Counted from the first letter of the stretch, positions 18,676 through 31,389 are shown. The stretch is 64,000 nucleotides of DNA from Azonexus hydrophilus DSM 23864 (GCF_000429605.1 NZ_AUCE01000011.1:62001-126000), one strand, 5' to 3'. The notes: a model not told the origin generated them from the letters alone. Made by a program: numbers and translations.

Positions 18676-19955
18676 CCTCACGTAACGAAGAACTCTTTGC
18701 CCGTGCCCAGAAACACATCCCCGGCGGCGTCAATTCGCCGGTGCGCGCCTTCCGCTCGGTCGGCGGCACGCCACTGTTCTTCAAGAAGGGCGTCGGCAGC
18801 CAGGTCCAGGACGCCGACGGCAAGTGGTACACCGACTACGTTGGCTCCTGGGGCCCGATGATTCTCGGCCACGCCCACCCGCAGGTCATTGCCGCGGTCC
18901 AGGAAGCCGTCGTCGACGGCCTGTCGTTCGGCGCGCCGACCGAGCGCGAGGTTGAGATCGCCGACCTGCTGTGCGAGATGGTGCCGTCGCTCGACATGGT
19001 CCGCCTGGTGTCTTCGGGCACCGAAGCGACCATGAGCGCGATCCGCCTGGCGCGCGGCTTTACCGGCCGCGACATCCTGGTCAAGTTCGAAGGCTGCTAT
19101 CACGGCCACGCCGATCACCTGCTGGTCAAGGCCGGCTCCGGCCTGCTCACCTTCGGCAACCCGTCTTCCGGCGGCGTTCCCGCCGGCACCGCCGAAACGA
19201 CCATGGTCCTGACCTACAACGATCCGCAGGGCCTAGCCGAAGCGTTCAAGGCGCACGGCGACAAGATCGCCGCCGTGATCGTCGAGCCGGTGGTCGGCAA
19301 CATGAACCTGATCGCACCGACGCCGGAATTCCTCAAGGCCATGCGCGACCTGACCGCGCAATACGGCGCCGTGCTCATTTTCGACGAAGTGATGACTGGC
19401 TTCCGCGTCGGCCTGAAAAGCGCGCAGGGCCTGTTCGGCATCACCCCCGACCTGTCCACCTTCGGCAAGGTGGTCGGCGGCGGCATGCCGATGGGCGCCT
19501 TCGGCGGCCGCCGCGAGATCATGGAAAAGATTGCCCCGCTCGGCCCGGTTTACCAAGCAGGCACCTTGTCCGGCAACCCGATCGCCACGGCGGCCGGCCT
19601 GGCCACGCTGAAGCTGATCCAGGCGCCGGGCTTCTACGAAACGCTGACGGCAAAAACCCAGGCCCTGTGCGACGGCCTCGTTAGCGCCGCCAAGAAACAC
19701 GGTGTCGCCTTCGCCGCGCAGAACGTCGGCGGCATGTTCGGCCTCTATTTTGCCGAGCGCTGCCCGGGCACCTACGACGAAGTCCTGGCCTGCGACAAGG
19801 AAGCCTTCAACCGCTTCTTCCACGCCATGATCGCTGCCGGCCACTACTTCGCCCCGTCGGCGTTTGAAGCCGGTTTCGTCTCGGCCGCCCACAGCGATGC
19901 CGACATCGCCGGCACCATCGCCGCTGCGGATGCCTGGTTCGGACAAGCGCAATGA
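18672..19955 (+). CDS. hemL: Glutamate-1-semialdehyde 2,1-aminomutase
   Basis: A 427-residue PLP enzyme that converts glutamate-1-semialdehyde to 5-aminolevulinate, the second step of C5-pathway haem synthesis. It carries [13 protein letters not shown] at the N-terminus, [26 protein letters not shown] and the PLP lysine in [16 protein letters not shown]. Length is typical. It overlaps thiE by four bases and gdx by four bases. The pairing with thiamine genes is common in betaproteobacteria and not a functional link. Confidence 0.96.
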   Translation: MTSRNEELFARAQKHIPGGVNSPVRAFRSVGGTPLFFKKGVGSQVQDADGKWYTDYVGSWGPMILGHAHPQVIAAVQEAVVDGLSFGAPTEREVEIADLLCEMVPSLDMVRLVSSGTEATMSAIRLARGFTGRDILVKFEGCYHGHADHLLVKAGSGLLTFGNPSSGGVPAGTAETTMVLTYNDPQGLAEAFKAHGDKIAAVIVEPVVGNMNLIAPTPEFLKAMRDLTAQYGAVLIFDEVMTGFRVGLKSAQGLFGITPDLSTFGKVVGGGMPMGAFGGRREIMEKIAPLGPVYQAGTLSGNPIATAAGLATLKLIQAPGFYETLTAKTQALCDGLVSAAKKHGVAFAAQNVGGMFGLYFAERCPGTYDEVLACDKEAFNRFFHAMIAAGHYFAPSAFEAGFVSAAHSDADIAGTIAAADAWFGQAQ

Positions 19956-20290
19956 GTACCGCGACTGCCTGGATCGTCCTCTTCTTCGCCGGCCTGTGCG
20001 AAATCGGCTGGGCGGTTGGCCTGAAGTACACCGAAGGGTTTTCGCGCCTGTGGCCGAGCGTGGCGACAGTCATCGCCATGATCGTCAGCGTCGTCCTCCT
20101 CGGCTGGTCGCTGAAGACCCTGCCGCTGGGCACTGCCTACGCGGTGTGGACCGGCATCGGCGCGGTCGGCACGGCCATCTGCGGCATGGTCCTGTTCGGT
20201 GAATCGCGCGAAGCGCTGCGCCTGGCCAGCATCGCCCTGATCGTTGCCGGCATCGTCGGGCTCAAGCTGCTGACGCCCGACAGCCACTGA
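19952..20290 (+). CDS. gdx: Gdx/SugE-type small multidrug resistance transporter (guanidinium exporter)
   Basis: A 112-residue four-helix SMR protein. The membrane-buried Glu lies in [17 protein letters not shown], and [19 protein letters not shown] is the signature of the Gdx (formerly SugE) subtype, which exchanges guanidinium for protons. No guanidine riboswitch is visible, because the gene starts inside the hemL stop (ATGA). Its stop codon directly abuts the stop of convergent mgtE with no spacer. Confidence 0.88.
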   Translation: MSTATAWIVLFFAGLCEIGWAVGLKYTEGFSRLWPSVATVIAMIVSVVLLGWSLKTLPLGTAYAVWTGIGAVGTAICGMVLFGESREALRLASIALIVAGIVGLKLLTPDSH

Positions 20291-21733
20291 TCACATCAGG
20301 AACAGCGTCGCCAGGCCGAGGAAGATGAAGAAGCCGCCGGAATCGGTGAGCGCGGTGATCATCACCGAGCCACCGATGGCCGGGTCGGCGCCGAATTTCT
20401 GGCGCATCAGCGGAATGCCGACGCCGGCCGACGCAGCAAGCAGCAGGTTGAGCGTCATCGCCGCGGTCATCACCAGTCCGAGCTGGTAGCTGTCGTACAG
20501 CCACCAGGCGGCGACGCCAAGCAGGCTGCCCCAGAGCAGACCGTTGATGCTGGCCACCCCGAGTTCCTTGCGCAGCAGGCGGCGCATCGCGTCCGGCTGG
20601 ACCTGACCCATGGCGATCGCGCGCACGATCATGGTGATTGTCTGGTTGCCGGAATTGCCGCCGATGCCAGCGACAATCGGCATCAGCGCGGCCAGCGCCA
20701 CCAACTTCTCGATCGAGTCCTCGAAAGCGCCGATCACGCGCGACGCCAGGAAGGCCGTAACCAGGTTGATCGCCAGCCAGGCCCAACGGTTCTTCACCGA
20801 GTCCCAGACCGAGGCGAAGATGTCTTCTTCCTCGCGCAGACCGGCGTGCGCCAGTTGCTCCTGTTCGGCTTCCTCGCGGATGAAGTCAACCACGTCGTTG
20901 ACGGTGACGCGGCCGAGCAACCTGCCTTCCGGATCAACCACCGGCGCCGACACCAGGTCATAGCGCTCGAAGGCCTTGGCGGCATCCTCGGCATCGTCGT
21001 CCGGCTCGAACTCGACGAATTCGGATTTCATCAGCGCGCCGACTTCGACATCAACCTCGTTGACCAGCAGGATGTTCAGCGGCAATACACCTTTCAGGTG
21101 TTCCTCGCGATCGATCACGAACAACTGATCGGTGTGATCGGGCAACTCCTCGAAACGGCGCAGGTAGCGCAGCACGACTTCCAGCGTCACATCCTCGCGC
21201 ACGGTGACCATGTCGAAGTCCATGATCGAACCGACCGAGTCTTCCGCGTAGGACATCGCCGCCCGCAGGTGCTCGCGCTCCTCGGCCGGCAGGCTGCGGA
21301 AAACGTCGTCGATGACGCCCTGCGGCAGATCGGGGGCAAGGTCGGCGAGTTCGTCAGCGTCGAGGGTCTCGGCGGCGGCAACGAGTTCGTTGCGGGCCAT
21401 CGTCTCGATCAGGCTCTCACGTACCGCATCCGAGACTTCGAGCAGGATTTCGCCATCGTGCTCGGCCTTGACCAGATCCCAGACGATCAGACGCTCGTCG
21501 GGCGGCAAGGCTTCGAGGATGTAGGCAATGTCAGCCGGGTGCATGGGCTCCAGCTTGTGCTGGAGTTCGTGCAGATGCTGCTTGTGCACCAGGTCTTCGA
21601 CCAGTTCGTGACGCGGCCCTTCCTGACGGTGAACGAGATCCTCGACCAGCTTGTGCCGGGCGAGCAGGGTCTGCACCTCGGCCAGGCGCTCCTGCAGGTC
21701 GTCACTATCGGTCAGTTGGTTGTCTTCGCTCAT
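20291..21733 (-). CDS. mgtE: MgtE magnesium transporter
   Basis: A 480-residue Mg2+ channel with a cytosolic N-domain, paired CBS domains at about residues 150-290, and a five-helix pore domain from about 320 containing GGNSGNQTITMIVRAIAMG. The ATG at 21733 (MSEDNQLTDSD) was chosen; the longer frame starts in a leader with no family match. The N-terminus has a short near-duplication, HKLVEDLVHRQ then HELVEDLVHKQ, around residues 26-52. It is convergent with gdx, the two stop codons adjoining exactly. Confidence 0.92.
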   Translation of the reverse strand: MSEDNQLTDSDDLQERLAEVQTLLARHKLVEDLVHRQEGPRHELVEDLVHKQHLHELQHKLEPMHPADIAYILEALPPDERLIVWDLVKAEHDGEILLEVSDAVRESLIETMARNELVAAAETLDADELADLAPDLPQGVIDDVFRSLPAEEREHLRAAMSYAEDSVGSIMDFDMVTVREDVTLEVVLRYLRRFEELPDHTDQLFVIDREEHLKGVLPLNILLVNEVDVEVGALMKSEFVEFEPDDDAEDAAKAFERYDLVSAPVVDPEGRLLGRVTVNDVVDFIREEAEQEQLAHAGLREEEDIFASVWDSVKNRWAWLAINLVTAFLASRVIGAFEDSIEKLVALAALMPIVAGIGGNSGNQTITMIVRAIAMGQVQPDAMRRLLRKELGVASINGLLWGSLLGVAAWWLYDSYQLGLVMTAAMTLNLLLAASAGVGIPLMRQKFGADPAIGGSVMITALTDSGGFFIFLGLATLFLM

Positions 21734-21810
21734 GGTGCAGTGCCGCAAAAGATGGACCATTTTAGCACCGCCAGGCAGGCTGCCACTTGGCGAATTACTG
21801 CGGATTTCCC

Positions 21811-22506
21811 CTAGGGAAGCACCGCCGACGGCATGCGCGCCAGGATGATCGCCGTTTTACGCCCGAGGCCCGGCGCATTGCGGTTGCGGTCGTAAAAGCG
21901 CGGATTGGGCACCATCCCGGCCAGCCGGGCGGCCTGGGCCGGCCCCAGCTGAGCGGCGCTGACGCCGTAATAGTGACGGGCCGCCGCCTCGGCACCGAAA
22001 ACCCCGTTACCCCATTCGATCACGTTGAGATAAACCTCGAAAATCCGCTGCTTGCTCCACAGGTTTTCCAGCATCAGGGTGATCACGGCCTCGTTGGCCT
22101 TACGGAAATACGATTTGCTCGGCGACAGGAAGAGGTTTTTCGCCAGTTGCTGGCTAATGGTCGAGCCGCCGGCGACGAAACGCCCCTTCTTCTGGTTCTT
22201 TTCAATGGCTTTCTGGATACCTTCCCAATCGAAGCCTTCATGATCGACGAACTTGGCGTCTTCGGCAGCGATGATCGCCCGCTTCAGATGCACGGAAATC
22301 TTCTCGTACGGCACCCACTGCTGACGCAACTGGGCCTGCGGGTTCTTCTGCCGCAACTCGGCCAGGCGAATTTCCATGAAGCGGGTCATGCCGGGATTGA
22401 AACTCCCCCAGAACATCACCCACAGGAACAGCCAGAGCAGCCAGGCGAAAGCCAGCGCCAGCAGGGCCAGCAGCCCCCACTTCAGCCAGCGGCCGACGGC
22501 TTTCAT
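21811..22506 (-). CDS. mtgA: Monofunctional biosynthetic peptidoglycan transglycosylase
   Basis: A 231-residue inner-membrane glycosyltransferase (GT51) that polymerises lipid II. It has one N-terminal membrane helix ([19 protein letters not shown]), the catalytic Glu in [16 protein letters not shown], and the second motif [20 protein letters not shown]. There is no transpeptidase domain, as expected for MtgA. The start overlaps the aroE stop by four bases. The 77-bp gap to mgtE holds only a weak 5-bp hairpin. Confidence 0.95.
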   Translation of the reverse strand: MKAVGRWLKWGLLALLALAFAWLLWLFLWVMFWGSFNPGMTRFMEIRLAELRQKNPQAQLRQQWVPYEKISVHLKRAIIAAEDAKFVDHEGFDWEGIQKAIEKNQKKGRFVAGGSTISQQLAKNLFLSPSKSYFRKANEAVITLMLENLWSKQRIFEVYLNVIEWGNGVFGAEAAARHYYGVSAAQLGPAQAARLAGMVPNPRFYDRNRNAPGLGRKTAIILARMPSAVLP

Positions 22507-23327
22507 CCGCCCAGCGCCGCCCGCAGTTCGGCCAGCACGAGTGCCGTCGCCGGGCGCACGCCGCGCCAGACAAAAAAGGCTTCGGCCGCCTGCCCCACCA
22601 GCATGCCCAGGCCATCGGCACAGCGCCCAGCCCCTTGCATCCTGGCCTGGGCGAGAAAAGGCGTTTCCCCCTTGCCGTACATCATGTCGTAAGCCAGCGA
22701 GGCTGGAGCGAACAAGCCGGCCGGCAGGGGCAGGGTGGCGCCGCTCAGGCTGGCCGAGGTGGCGTTAATGACCAGATCAAAGGAATTTCCCGCAAGATCA
22801 GCGAAATTCGACGCCCGGACCGGACCCAGATCGGCAAAAACATCGGCCAGCAATTGCGCCTTGTCGCTACTGCGATTGGCGATCACCAGCGTCGCCGGGC
22901 GGGTCGCCAGCAGCGGTTCGACGACGCCGCGTGCGGCACCGCCGGCGCCAAGCAACAGGATGCGCCGACCGGCCGGCGAGAAGCCGAGGTTGTCGACGAT
23001 ATCGGCAACTAGGCCGGCACCGTCGGTATTGTCGCCGCAGCATTGCCCATCGACGAAACTCAGCGTATTGACCGCGCCGGCCCCCTTGGCCCGCGGCGTC
23101 AACGCCGCGCACATGCGGAAGGCCTCTTCCTTGAACGGCACCGTCACATTGGCACCTCGACCACCGGCCGCGACGAAGGCTCGCACCGCCTCGGCAAAAC
23201 CATCGACCGGCGCCAACCGTGCCTCGTAAATCACCGACTCACCGGTCTCCCGGGCGAAGGCAGCGTGAATGAACGGAGACTTGGAATGGGCAATCGGGTT
23301 GCCGAAAACGCAGTAAAGGTCGGTCAT
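22503..23327 (-). CDS. aroE: Shikimate dehydrogenase (NADP+)
   Basis: A 274-residue enzyme that reduces 3-dehydroshikimate to shikimate in aromatic amino acid synthesis. It contains the substrate site [16 protein letters not shown], the catalytic Lys in [19 protein letters not shown], and the nucleotide loop [12 protein letters not shown] followed by IANRS. Length is typical of AroE. It overlaps mtgA by four bases and follows the tonB-like gene by three. aroQ, an earlier step of the same pathway, lies at 46602-47084. Confidence 0.95.
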   Translation of the reverse strand: MTDLYCVFGNPIAHSKSPFIHAAFARETGESVIYEARLAPVDGFAEAVRAFVAAGGRGANVTVPFKEEAFRMCAALTPRAKGAGAVNTLSFVDGQCCGDNTDGAGLVADIVDNLGFSPAGRRILLLGAGGAARGVVEPLLATRPATLVIANRSSDKAQLLADVFADLGPVRASNFADLAGNSFDLVINATSASLSGATLPLPAGLFAPASLAYDMMYGKGETPFLAQARMQGAGRCADGLGMLVGQAAEAFFVWRGVRPATALVLAELRAALGG

Positions 23328-23330
23328 GGT

Positions 23331-24218
23331 TCAGCGGCTGCTTGAGTCGAGCGTATCGCCCGGGACGAAATTCCATTCCCGGGCAAAGGACAGGATGGTC
23401 GCCCCGCCCATCGCCTCGCGCGGGATCGGGCCGAACGGCGCGGCCATCCGGAGAATGCGCATGGCCGCCTGGTCGAGAACCTTGTGCCCCGACGAGCGGG
23501 AAATTTCGGCGTTGAACAGGCTGCCGTCCTCGACCCGCAATTCAACGAAGATGACGACGCGCCCGTAAAGCTTGCCGCGCGCCTCATCCGGATAATTCAG
23601 GGTGCCGATGCGCTCGACCTTCTGTTTCCAGGCGTCGAAATACGGCGCCAGCGTGTATTCCTGGGCACGCGCGCCGACAAACTTCTTCTGTGGCCGCTTG
23701 TTGTACTCGTCGGCCATCTTGGCAATCTCGCCCTCAAGCCGGGCCATCGCCCGCGCTGCATCGGCAAGGTCGCGCCCGCTCAGCGGCGAAGGCACGGGCT
23801 GGTCGCTGCGCGTCTCGGCAGTCGCCACCTTGGCCAGACTGGCGGCCTGGGTCAGCATCTTCTGTTGCGCGGCCTCAAGCTCCTGCACCCGCTTGCGCAT
23901 CTGCTGCAGATCGCTGCCGTCGACTTGCTGGCGGGTCGGCGGTAGCGGCGTCCTGGCCCGGCGATCGGCGTCGGTGTTGCCGCCGCCGTCGAGGTTGGCT
24001 TGCGCCAGCGCCTGGGCGTCGCTCGGCGGCCGTTGCGACCAGGCATTGACCAGGATGATGTCGAGCGCCTTCTCGCGCGCCACTTGCGAGGCTTCAGGAA
24101 AAGCGAAATGCAGACTGAGCAGCAGCGCGTGAACCAGCAGCGAGACCCCGATGGCCAACCACAGGCGCCGGTCGTTGCCCGGCACACGATAAGGTCTCAG
24201 GTGCACTTTCCCGCTCAC
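23331..24218 (-). CDS. TonB-like energy-transducing periplasmic protein
   Basis: A 295-residue protein with one N-terminal membrane helix (LWLAIGVSLLVHALLLSL), a Gln/Lys-rich, probably coiled-coil middle (RKRVQELEAAQQKMLTQA), and a C-terminal TonB-like domain (LNYPDEARGKLYGRVVIFVE, VLDQAAMRILRMA). TonB proteins carry proton-motive energy to outer-membrane receptors, but no exbB, exbD or receptor gene is nearby. The fixed context with aroE and mtgA suggests an envelope housekeeping role. It overlaps the upstream RNB gene by four bases. Confidence 0.78.
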   Translation of the reverse strand: MSGKVHLRPYRVPGNDRRLWLAIGVSLLVHALLLSLHFAFPEASQVAREKALDIILVNAWSQRPPSDAQALAQANLDGGGNTDADRRARTPLPPTRQQVDGSDLQQMRKRVQELEAAQQKMLTQAASLAKVATAETRSDQPVPSPLSGRDLADAARAMARLEGEIAKMADEYNKRPQKKFVGARAQEYTLAPYFDAWKQKVERIGTLNYPDEARGKLYGRVVIFVELRVEDGSLFNAEISRSSGHKVLDQAAMRILRMAAPFGPIPREAMGGATILSFAREWNFVPGDTLDSSSR

Positions 24219-26116
24219 TGCGACACGTCCTCCTCAGCCTCCACCGGATCGGCCGCATCAAGCAGGTTCAGGAAACGCATGTCGACTTCCGGACCGAGCA
24301 GGTCGATGTGCTCGACCGACAGGCGCAGACGCTGCCCCGGCAGCAGATCGGGCGGCGCCGACGGCACCCGCACCAGCAGCGGCAGATGATCAAGCTTGCA
24401 CAGTTGCTCGCGGCGCACGGTCGCTTCGATCTCGGCGACCTGATGCTGCTGCAGCCAGCGCAGGCACCAGTAACGCTCCATCAGACGCTGGAATTCGGCG
24501 TAGGCGGCGTAGGTCAGTTCGAAATCGCGCATCGCCCCAAACAGCTCGGCCGACTTCTGCGGAAAAGGCGGCGGATTGCCGCGCAGGCAGGCGATCAACT
24601 GCCACTGGTTGACCAGGTCGCAGTAGCGGCGCAACGGCGAGGTCATCCAGGCGTATTGCGGTACGCCCAGGCCTTCGTGCGGCAGCGGCGAGGTGGTCAT
24701 GCGCACCTTGCCCTGGGTCTGGGCGCGGTACAGGCAGGCAATGTTCTTCTCGGCGAGCAGGCCGCCCCAGGTCGAATTGGCGACGATCATCAGCTCGGCG
24801 ACCAGCTTGTCGAGCGGACTGCCGCGCTTGCGCTCGGAAACCTCGACCGAACAGCTTTCCGGGTCGGCAAGATCGCCGACGATGGCGAAGTTGTAGTCAT
24901 TGATGCCCTGCGTTGCCGACGGCTTGCCGCGGCGGCCTTCGCAGGCGTTGGCGAAGTGCCACAGGTGCAGCAGTTCGCGGGCAAAGGGCTTGTCCGGCAG
25001 GGCGCCGCCGACCGTCTCGGCGTTGAACCAGGGTTCGACGTCATGGTGACGCAGGTTGTCGGCGATATGCACCAGTTCGACGCAGGATTCGTGGGAAAGC
25101 ACCTCGAACACGTCGTTGACCGTCAGATACAGCGACACCGCCGGACAATCGACGCCACCGGCCAGCGTGTAGTTCTGGACCACGGCATCGGGCAGCATGG
25201 TGATCTTGTTGCCGGGCATGTACACCGTCGACAGCCGCGCGCGGGCAACGCCGTCGAGCGGCGAACCGTGTTCGATGGCCAGCCCCGGCGCGGCGATGTG
25301 GATGCCGATGCGGGTGCCGATGCCGGGCAGCCAGGTCACCGACAGCGCGTCGTCGATCTCGGTGGTGTTGGCGTCGTCGATCGAGAAGGCGCGCACGCCG
25401 GCTTTCGGCAGATCGGACGGCAGGCCGGGCGCCTCAAGCGCCGGGAAGCCGGTGCCCCTGGGAAACTGCTCGTGCAGGAAACGCTTGTAGTGCAGATGGT
25501 AGGCCGACTTGATCGCGCCGCACTTGAACAGCAGTTGCGCGGCGGACAAGCCGGTTTCGGCGCAGGCGCTCTCGAAGGCCTTGGTTTCCGGCTTGTTGCG
25601 GTCCGGCGCGTAGAGCAGGGCATCGGTCAAGGCGCCGATTTCCGGCGGCAGGCGGAATTCCTTCAGCTCGGCAAGCCAGCCTTCCATCGCCAGCGCTTGC
25701 TGACGCTTTTTTTCAAGATTGGCCAGAGCAGCTGCGAGAATGTCGGCAGGCGCCTTGCGGAAGCGGCCCTTGCCTTTGCGGTGGAAATAGACGGGCGCGG
25801 CGTGCAGGGCAAGCAGGACCGCCGTCGCTTCAACCGACGCGGGGTCGTGTCCGTAGTAATCACGGGCAAAATCCAGAAACGAAAATTCACCATCGCTGAC
25901 GCACTCCCACAGGAAATCGGCTTCGATCTCCCCGGCCAGCGGCGTCGCCTGTTCGAGCAGGTGGGCGGCGGAGGGAGTCGCGAAACGCAACAACACGGTA
26001 GCGGCCTTGATCTTGCTGCGCTTGCCGGTCGGCAATTCGACCTGCAACGAGCTGTCGTTGTCGGCCATGATGGTGCCGGCCTTGAAGCCGCCGTCTTCTT
26101 CAAACAATACATTCAT
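24215..26116 (-). CDS. RNB-domain ribonuclease (RNase II/R-type 3'-5' exonuclease)
   Basis: A 633-residue protein whose centre is an RNB catalytic domain. The acidic metal site is intact in SIDDANTTEIDDAL near residue 245, and TSPLRRYCDLVNQWQL near 490 matches the RNA-binding Arg region. The N-terminal 200 residues lack recognisable cold-shock domains and the C-terminal S1-like part is short, so it resembles the compact betaproteobacterial RNB proteins rather than RNase R. The ATG at 26116 (MNVLFEEDGG) was chosen because the open frame above it runs through yqiA. It lies seven bases after yqiA. Confidence 0.86.
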   Translation of the reverse strand: MNVLFEEDGGFKAGTIMADNDSSLQVELPTGKRSKIKAATVLLRFATPSAAHLLEQATPLAGEIEADFLWECVSDGEFSFLDFARDYYGHDPASVEATAVLLALHAAPVYFHRKGKGRFRKAPADILAAALANLEKKRQQALAMEGWLAELKEFRLPPEIGALTDALLYAPDRNKPETKAFESACAETGLSAAQLLFKCGAIKSAYHLHYKRFLHEQFPRGTGFPALEAPGLPSDLPKAGVRAFSIDDANTTEIDDALSVTWLPGIGTRIGIHIAAPGLAIEHGSPLDGVARARLSTVYMPGNKITMLPDAVVQNYTLAGGVDCPAVSLYLTVNDVFEVLSHESCVELVHIADNLRHHDVEPWFNAETVGGALPDKPFARELLHLWHFANACEGRRGKPSATQGINDYNFAIVGDLADPESCSVEVSERKRGSPLDKLVAELMIVANSTWGGLLAEKNIACLYRAQTQGKVRMTTSPLPHEGLGVPQYAWMTSPLRRYCDLVNQWQLIACLRGNPPPFPQKSAELFGAMRDFELTYAAYAEFQRLMERYWCLRWLQQHQVAEIEATVRREQLCKLDHLPLLVRVPSAPPDLLPGQRLRLSVEHIDLLGPEVDMRFLNLLDAADPVEAEEDVSQ

Positions 26117-26123
26117 CGACGGA

Positions 26124-26690
26124 TTATAGCCCGGCAAATTCAATGAGTTGCGGCAACATCTCGGGAAAGCGCGTGAAGCTGTGGTCGCCGCCCTCGAAGA
26201 CGCTCTGCCGGCAGCCGAACCAGAAGGTCTGGGCGTCGTGGTAGTCGAGCACTTCGTCGCCGGTTTCCAGCCACAGCCAGTAGCGCGACGGCGTCGGTAG
26301 CACGGCCTGGGCCGACAACTGGGCGGCATGTTCGTTGGTGAAGCTGAAGCGCTCGCCGCTGTGGTAATTGACGTGATCGCCGACGAACTTGCCGACATCA
26401 ATGCGGGCAACGGCAGCCGGGTTGATCAGCAGCGCCGGCAATCCGTACCGCTCAGCCAGGAAACTGGCGTAATGACCGCCGAGCGAGGAGCCAACCAGGG
26501 TCACCGGCTCAGCGGCCGCTTCGATCCAGCGCCCCATGTCGGCCATTGCCTGTGCCGGCACCGGCGACAGTTGCGGGCAATGGAACTTCTCGGCCAGGCC
26601 GCGCTCGGCCATCGCCTCAGCCAAGAGGCGCGCCTTCCACGAAGCCGGCGAGGAACAGAAGCCGTGCAGGTAGAGGATCAAGCCGTCCAC
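26124..26690 (-). CDS. yqiA: YqiA-like esterase, alpha/beta hydrolase
   Basis: A 188-residue small alpha/beta hydrolase of the YqiA/YcfP type. It opens with [17 protein letters not shown], has the nucleophile elbow GSSLGGHYA near residue 68, an acidic residue in [10 protein letters not shown], and the catalytic His in [11 protein letters not shown]. YqiA of E. coli hydrolyses short acyl esters; the physiological substrate is unknown. It overlaps the end of uppP by 13 bases. Confidence 0.87.
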   Translation of the reverse strand: MDGLILYLHGFCSSPASWKARLLAEAMAERGLAEKFHCPQLSPVPAQAMADMGRWIEAAAEPVTLVGSSLGGHYASFLAERYGLPALLINPAAVARIDVGKFVGDHVNYHSGERFSFTNEHAAQLSAQAVLPTPSRYWLWLETGDEVLDYHDAQTFWFGCRQSVFEGGDHSFTRFPEMLPQLIEFAGL

Positions 26691-27499
26691 TCCACCCAGC
26701 CCATCTGCGCGGTGAGCAGCACGATCACGCCGAAGACGATGCGGTACCAGGCGAACACGGTGAAGTCATGGTTGGAAATGTAGCGGACCAGCGCCCTGAC
26801 GCTGAGCATGGCGGCGACAAAGGAGGCAACGAAACCGACGGCGAACACTGGCAGGTCTTCCAGGCGCAGGATGTCCCAGTTTTTGTACACGTCGTAGATG
26901 GTCGCCGCGAACATGGTCGGAATGGCCAGGAAGAAAGAGAACTCGGTTGCCGTCTTGCGCGACAGGCCGAAAATCAGTCCGCCCATGATCGTCGCCCCCG
27001 ACCGCGATGTCCCGGGGAACATCGCCACCGCCTGGGCGAAACCGACCTTGAGCGCATCCGGCCAGCGCATTTCGTCGACGCTGTTGATGCGCGGCTGGTA
27101 GACCTTGCGTTCGATGTACAGGATCAGGAAGCCGCCGACAATCAGCGCCCCGGCCACGGTCAGCGGATTGAACAGGTAGGTCTTGATGGTGCTGTGGAAC
27201 ATCAGCCCGAGCACCGCCGCCGGCAGAAAACCGACCACCAGCAGACCGACGAAACGCTGCTGCACCGGATCGGAACGCAAGCCGCCGGCAACCTTGACGA
27301 TCCGCTCGCGATACAGCCAGCACACCGCCAGGATGGCGGCCAACTGGATGACGATCTTGAATACCTTGCTCTGCTCGTCGGTGTAGTCGAGCAGGCTGCC
27401 GACGATGATCAGGTGGCCGGTCGACGAGATCGGCAGGAATTCGGTCAGCCCCTCGACGATACCGAGGATCAGGGCTTTGAGAAGGAGAATCGGGTCCAT
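26678..27499 (-). CDS. uppP: Undecaprenyl-diphosphatase
   Basis: A 273-residue polytopic membrane phosphatase that recycles undecaprenyl pyrophosphate for cell-wall synthesis. It has the family motifs [19 protein letters not shown] at the N-terminus, [10 protein letters not shown] near residue 165, and repeated hydrophobic segments throughout. Its product supports the lipid II used by nearby MtgA. It is followed by yqiA with a 13-base overlap and has a 36-bp gap from the small Cys-cluster gene upstream. Confidence 0.95.
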   Translation of the reverse strand: MDPILLLKALILGIVEGLTEFLPISSTGHLIIVGSLLDYTDEQSKVFKIVIQLAAILAVCWLYRERIVKVAGGLRSDPVQQRFVGLLVVGFLPAAVLGLMFHSTIKTYLFNPLTVAGALIVGGFLILYIERKVYQPRINSVDEMRWPDALKVGFAQAVAMFPGTSRSGATIMGGLIFGLSRKTATEFSFFLAIPTMFAATIYDVYKNWDILRLEDLPVFAVGFVASFVAAMLSVRALVRYISNHDFTVFAWYRIVFGVIVLLTAQMGWVEWTA

Positions 27500-27535
27500 G
27501 CGGGGCGTTCCATGACAAGAGCGCGCATTTTACCC

Positions 27536-27778
27536 TCATGGACGTGTCATGGCTTCGAGATCGGCCAGCCAGCGCAAGGCCTCGTCCCGACTTTCTCCAC
27601 ACATTTCCGCCGAGGGCTGCAGACCGGAACAGCAGCCCGGGCGCTCGGGCTGACCAAACAAACGGCAACACAGCTCGGCGTCGAGATGCCGGCAAGGCAC
27701 ACCGGCCGGCTTGGCCAGGGAACTGATCGACGGCGCGATGCAGCAGGCACCACAACCCGGCCGGCACGCCAGACTCAC
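27536..27778 (-). CDS. Small YkgJ-type cysteine-cluster protein
   Basis: An 80-residue protein starting with GTG at 27778, which overlaps the clcA stop (GTGA). It has nine Cys, beginning CRPGCGACC and followed by PCRHLD, LCC, GCCSG and MCG, which matches the YkgJ / UPF0153 family thought to chelate Zn or Fe; no function is established. The open frame continues upstream to 28918, but that part is clcA read out of frame. The four-base overlap implies co-translation with the channel. Confidence 0.72.
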   Translation of the reverse strand: MSLACRPGCGACCIAPSISSLAKPAGVPCRHLDAELCCRLFGQPERPGCCSGLQPSAEMCGESRDEALRWLADLEAMTRP

Positions 27779-29154
27779 TTGCTGTCGGCCGGTGATTGCT
27801 GGCGGATCATGTGTTCGGCCAGCGTCGCATAGAGCGGTTTGGAAACCATGCGCGATACCGCCGACGCGATCAGCGCCGTCGCCATCAGGCCGATGACCAG
27901 CGAATAGCCGTCGACCATTTCCATGACGATGATGAAGGCGGTGATCGGCGCCTGCGTAGCCGCCGCCAGGAAACCGACCATGCACAGGACGACGATGGTG
28001 GTCGGAAAAGCCTGGCCGGCCAGCAAAGGCACAAGATCCTGGCCGATGCCGGCGCCGATCGACAGCGATGGCGCAAAGATGCCGCCGGGCAGGCCGGTCA
28101 GGTAGGAAACCACGGTCGCCACAAACTTGGCCGGGCCGTAGTACCAGGGCAGATCGGCCTGGCCACTCAGCAGCGATTTGGTCTCGGCAAAGCCGCTGCC
28201 CCAGATCACGCCGCCGGTGACCCAGCCCAGAGACGCCAGCAAGAGGCCACAGAAGACCACGAACCAATAGGGATGCGCGCCGCGAAAACGCGCCAGCCGG
28301 CCGTGCCAGCCAATCACCGAGATGAGCAGCATGCGCGCAAACAGACCACCGGCAAAACCGGTGACGACGGCGCAGACGAGGATGGTGTACATCAGTTCCG
28401 AACTCTCGCCGAAGACCACGACCCGGCCAAAATAATTGTCGTTGCCGAGGAAATACTGGGCAATCACCCCGGCCAGCACGATGGCCGTGATGACCACGCC
28501 GCTCATCCGCGATTCGACGCTGCGCGACAATTCCTCGATGGCAAAAACGATCCCGGCCAGCGGCGCATTGAACGCGGCCGCGATCCCCGCCGCGCCACCG
28601 GCGACCAGCAAGTGCTGGCGATGAATGCGCAGCGTCGCCGGCATGAAACGGCCGGCCGCCGCCATCAGACTGGCACCGACCTGCACGGTCGGTCCCTCGC
28701 GACCGAAGGAAAAGCCGGCGCCAACCGCCGCCACGCCCAGCATGATCTTGCCGAAAGCGATGCGCAGCGAAACCAGCGGTCGCCACGGACCGGAGGGCGG
28801 TCGCTTCATCTCGGCGATCACCTGCGGAATACCACTGCCCTGCGCGCCCGGGAACCACGTCCGGGTCGCCCACAGCAAGGCCGCCCCGGCCAGCGGCGTG
28901 ACAATGAAGGGCATCCACGGGTAGAGCGCGGCCGCATGGGCAAAACGTTCGGCCGCCCCATCGCTCAACAGGGCGAAGAGGACCGCCGCCAGACCGACGA
29001 CGATCCCGCAGCCCCAGAACACCAGGCGCCCGCCCCAGATGCGCAGACGCGCGAGCAGGTGATACTGGTTGGCGCGGACATAGACCTGTGCCTGGCGCAG
29101 GCGGCTTTCCAGTCGCTGGCGCAGGATCGCAAGCCAGCCTGAATCAGGCGTCAC
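27775..29154 (-). CDS. clcA: ClC-family chloride channel/transporter
   Basis: A 459-residue ClC protein with about ten membrane helices. Selectivity-filter signatures are [10 protein letters not shown] near residue 92, [11 protein letters not shown] near 135 (with the gating Glu) and [16 protein letters not shown] near 335. There are no C-terminal CBS domains. The start is uncertain: GTG at 29154 has GGAAG seven bases upstream, while the frame stays open to a TTG at 29205. ClcA proteins exchange chloride and protons and help acid resistance. The YkgJ-type gene follows with a four-base overlap. Confidence 0.9.
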   Translation of the reverse strand: MTPDSGWLAILRQRLESRLRQAQVYVRANQYHLLARLRIWGGRLVFWGCGIVVGLAAVLFALLSDGAAERFAHAAALYPWMPFIVTPLAGAALLWATRTWFPGAQGSGIPQVIAEMKRPPSGPWRPLVSLRIAFGKIMLGVAAVGAGFSFGREGPTVQVGASLMAAAGRFMPATLRIHRQHLLVAGGAAGIAAAFNAPLAGIVFAIEELSRSVESRMSGVVITAIVLAGVIAQYFLGNDNYFGRVVVFGESSELMYTILVCAVVTGFAGGLFARMLLISVIGWHGRLARFRGAHPYWFVVFCGLLLASLGWVTGGVIWGSGFAETKSLLSGQADLPWYYGPAKFVATVVSYLTGLPGGIFAPSLSIGAGIGQDLVPLLAGQAFPTTIVVLCMVGFLAAATQAPITAFIIVMEMVDGYSLVIGLMATALIASAVSRMVSKPLYATLAEHMIRQQSPADSK

Positions 29155-29248
29155 GACGACACTTCCATTGACACTGGACGCCGCCAAACGGCGACAGGCT
29201 GGCAAAGATATTCATGCCCCGCATTTTGACAGGATTTGCGCCCATCGT

Positions 29249-29286
29249 TCAGGCAAAAAGGCGACCGAAGCCGCCTTTTTGCCTGA
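29249..29286 (-). terminator. 15-bp intrinsic terminator of thiC
   Basis: Arms 29249-29263 and 29272-29286 pair perfectly around an eight-base loop. The minus strand reads AAAAAGGCG-loop-CGCCTTTTT, so the U-tract is within the extended stem. It lies 20 bases after the thiC stop and before clcA, and is nearly symmetric, so it could work in both directions. Confidence 0.88.
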
Positions 29287-29305
29287 TTTCCGGAAGAACT
29301 CCGGC

Positions 29306-31378
<2,073 letters not shown>

Positions 31379-31389
31379 GACTGGGCTGC

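Noticed and set aside
27779..28918. Upstream extension of the Cys-cluster gene
   Set aside because: The open frame continues, but the translated sequence is clcA read out of frame with no family similarity.
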